NCBI GenBank assembly: GCA_900470285.1
Contig: UCAG01000007.1
Span: 1-64,000, forward strand
Length of the DNA stretch: 64,000 nt
Reading direction: 5' to 3'
DNA from: Hyphomicrobiales bacterium
Lineage (GTDB): Bacteria > Pseudomonadota > Alphaproteobacteria > Rhizobiales > Rhizobiaceae
The position numbers and the translations under genes are program-made. Shown here piece by piece: positions 62,551 to 64,000 of the stretch. The notes beneath the pieces are model-generated. The model had not been told where the DNA came from. It ran no database searches and was given only the letters and a program-made list of their open reading frames with translations. Each line of letters opens with the position of its first letter. The first letter of the stretch is position 1.

Positions 62551-63477
62551 ATGACTGATACTTCTAACTCCGCACCTAACACTTCGTCATTCCGTGAATG
62601 GCTGCTTGCGCCGGTGCCTTCTTCCGCCCTTCAGGCCAATGTGCAGCAATTGCGCCGCTCTTGGCTCAAGCTTCTGACCAACACATCCGCAGTTTTCGGC
62701 CTGTTCGTTATTCTGTTGCTGGTGGCTGTGGCGATCTTTGCGCCTTATATCGCGCCTTATGATATCGGCGCCAATAACCTGGCCAATCGTCTGCAACCGC
62801 CATCATGGGCGCATTATTTCGGCACCGATGAGCTGGGACGCGATATTTTCAGCCGTCTGGTCTATGGTTCGCGCATCACGCTGTATATCGTGACGCTGAC
62901 GGCAATTATCGCTGCACCAATCGGCCTGATTGTCGGCACCACTGCCGGTTATATGGGCGGCTGGGTTGATACAGCGCTGATGCGTATTGTTGATATTTTC
63001 CTCGCATTTCCAAGCCTTGTTCTGGCGCTGTCATTTGCTGCGGCGCTCGGACCCGGCATTGAGAATGCCGTGATTGCGATCTCGCTGGCTGCATGGCCGC
63101 CGATTGCCCGTTTGGCACGTGCGGAAACACTAACTATCCGCTCGTCCGACTATGTGGCAGCAATCCGCTTGCAGGGTGCTTCCACCATGCGTGTGATCTG
63201 GCATCACGTTGTGCCGATGTGTATCCCGTCGGTGGTGATCCGCATTACCCTCAACATGTCGTCGATTATTCTCACAGCCGCCGGCCTTGGCTTCCTCGGT
63301 CTCGGTGCGCAGCCGCCAAGCCCTGAATGGGGTGCGATGCTCTCCAGCGGCCGTGAATTCATGATGACCTCGTGGTGGCTTGCAGCCATGCCCGGTTGTG
63401 CCATTCTGCTCGCCAGCCTTGCCTTCAACCTGTTTGGTGACGGTCTGCGCGACGTGCTTGACCCGCGTAACGGATAA
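62551..63477 (+). CDS. Peptide ABC transporter permease (DppC-like)
   Basis: A 308-residue permease with the DppC/OppC features: an N-terminal hydrophilic lead, the FGTDELGRDIFSRLVYGSRI segment, the coupling loop YVAAIRLQGASTMRVIWHHVVP and the C-terminal DVLDPRNG. Pairs with the previous permease. Confidence 0.94.
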   Translation: MTDTSNSAPNTSSFREWLLAPVPSSALQANVQQLRRSWLKLLTNTSAVFGLFVILLLVAVAIFAPYIAPYDIGANNLANRLQPPSWAHYFGTDELGRDIFSRLVYGSRITLYIVTLTAIIAAPIGLIVGTTAGYMGGWVDTALMRIVDIFLAFPSLVLALSFAAALGPGIENAVIAISLAAWPPIARLARAETLTIRSSDYVAAIRLQGASTMRVIWHHVVPMCIPSVVIRITLNMSSIILTAAGLGFLGLGAQPPSPEWGAMLSSGREFMMTSWWLAAMPGCAILLASLAFNLFGDGLRDVLDPRNG

Positions 63478-63495
63478 GAGGAACGGATAAATCAA

Positions 63496-64000
63496 ATGAC
63501 CAAACCTCTGTTAGAAGTTGAAGATCTGTGGGTGTCTTTTCCCGGTGTTGACCGCTCAATCGATGTGGTGCGTGGCATCAGCTTTTCCATCGGGCGCGAG
63601 AAAGTCGGTATCGTAGGCGAGAGCGGTTCCGGTAAATCTATGACCGGCCGTTCGATCCTCAAACTGACCCCGAAAGCGGCGCAGATCAAAGCCAAAAAAC
63701 TGCAATTCGGTGATGTGGATTTGCTGGGTGCCAGTGAGCGTCAGATGCGCTCGGTGCGCGGCAACAAAATCTCGATGATTTTGCAGGATCCGAAATATTC
63801 GCTCAATCCGCTGATCCGTATCGGCGACCAGATTATGGAAGCCTACCGGCTGCATCATCGGGTGAATAAGCAGGAAGCCCGCCAGCGCACACTGACTATG
63901 CTGGAGGCCGTGCATATCCGTGATGCGGAGCGGGTGATGAACCTGTTCCCGCATGAGATTTCCGGCGGTATGGGGCAGCGAGTGATGATCGCGATGATGC
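63496..64000 (+). CDS. Peptide ABC transporter ATP-binding protein (DppD-like), partial
   Basis: The first 168 residues are visible; the gene continues beyond the window. Walker A is GESGSGKS near residue 43, the Q-loop is ILQDPKYSLNP near residue 95, and the signature is ISGGMGQRVMIA, a normal variant of LSGGQ. In family order it should be followed by a second ATPase or be a fused one. Confidence 0.93.
   Translation, partial: MTKPLLEVEDLWVSFPGVDRSIDVVRGISFSIGREKVGIVGESGSGKSMTGRSILKLTPKAAQIKAKKLQFGDVDLLGASERQMRSVRGNKISMILQDPKYSLNPLIRIGDQIMEAYRLHHRVNKQEARQRTLTMLEAVHIRDAERVMNLFPHEISGGMGQRVMIAMM

Noticed and set aside
1-64000. CRISPR arrays, tRNA or rRNA genes, insertion sequences, prophage genes
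   Set aside because: I looked for regularly spaced repeats, tRNA-like cloverleaves, transposase motifs and phage proteins and saw none; the repeats found are short dispersed palindromes.

Overview
The window is a stretch of bacterial chromosome from an alphaproteobacterium, most likely order Hyphomicrobiales (Rhizobiales), family Brucellaceae. The evidence is the minus-strand order rpmH-rnpA-yidC-engB-argB, a split transhydrogenase (pntAA/pntAB/pntB) preceded by an aa3-oxidase subunit IV gene, fdsGBA formate dehydrogenase genes, a soxBDAG operon, and short dispersed palindromic repeats of a type common in this order. By eye about half the bases are G or C, low for Brucella and closer to Pseudochrobactrum or Paenochrobactrum. 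This is inference; no 16S rRNA gene is present. I saw no tRNA, rRNA, CRISPR array, insertion sequence, phage gene or plasmid gene.

Layout. 1-5.4 kb: a tandem pair of tiny secreted proteins, dapD (lysine/peptidoglycan), a LOG-family protein, DUF817 with a pyrimidine nucleotidase, and an EamA exporter. 5.4-10 kb: housekeeping block argB, engB, yidC, rnpA, rpmH, all on the minus strand, with a clear sigma-70 promoter before rpmH. 10-16.3 kb: a RidA-like protein, a DUF4105 membrane protein, a secreted esterase, a WD40/COG0523 metallochaperone pair and a creatininase-family amidohydrolase. 16.5-25 kb: more accessory in character, with MarR and LacI regulators, an omptin outer-membrane protease, a class-I-amidotransferase-like hydrolase, an SDR, a membrane GGDEF-EAL protein and an autoinducer-synthase-fold acyltransferase. 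25-29.6 kb: the oxidase subunit IV and transhydrogenase genes, then an exported ClpP-like protein. 29.6-33.6 kb: a homoserine-dehydrogenase-like SAF-domain oxidoreductase, a HAD phosphatase, a MaoC hydratase and a membrane-linked alpha/beta hydrolase.

33.7-38.9 kb is the heterotetrameric sarcosine oxidase operon (soxBDAG, minus). 39-41.5 kb holds rpsU, a TPR lipoprotein and a VOC protein. 41.6-44.4 kb is the methionine ABC importer metQNI. 44.7-46.8 kb is pbpC. 46.9-55 kb is a LysR regulator with NAD-dependent formate dehydrogenase fdsGBA and fdsD (no fdsC in place) and an oxalate/formate-antiporter-like MFS carrier. 55.3 kb to the end is one co-directional peptide-use cluster: prolyl aminopeptidase, S9 peptidase, M20 amidohydrolase and a Dpp-type ABC importer that runs off the window.

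How the parts fit: sarcosine oxidase yields methylene-tetrahydrofolate, glycine and peroxide; one-carbon units can leave as formate, which FdsGBA oxidises to make NADH, and PntAB converts NADH to NADPH. The 55-64 kb genes import peptides and cleave them. The least explained items are the omptin in a Brucellaceae-like background, the GGDEF-EAL/acyltransferase neighbours, the exported ClpP-like protein with a 20-bp palindrome upstream, and the histone-like tail on PntA. Nothing here looks like a defence system or biosynthetic island.
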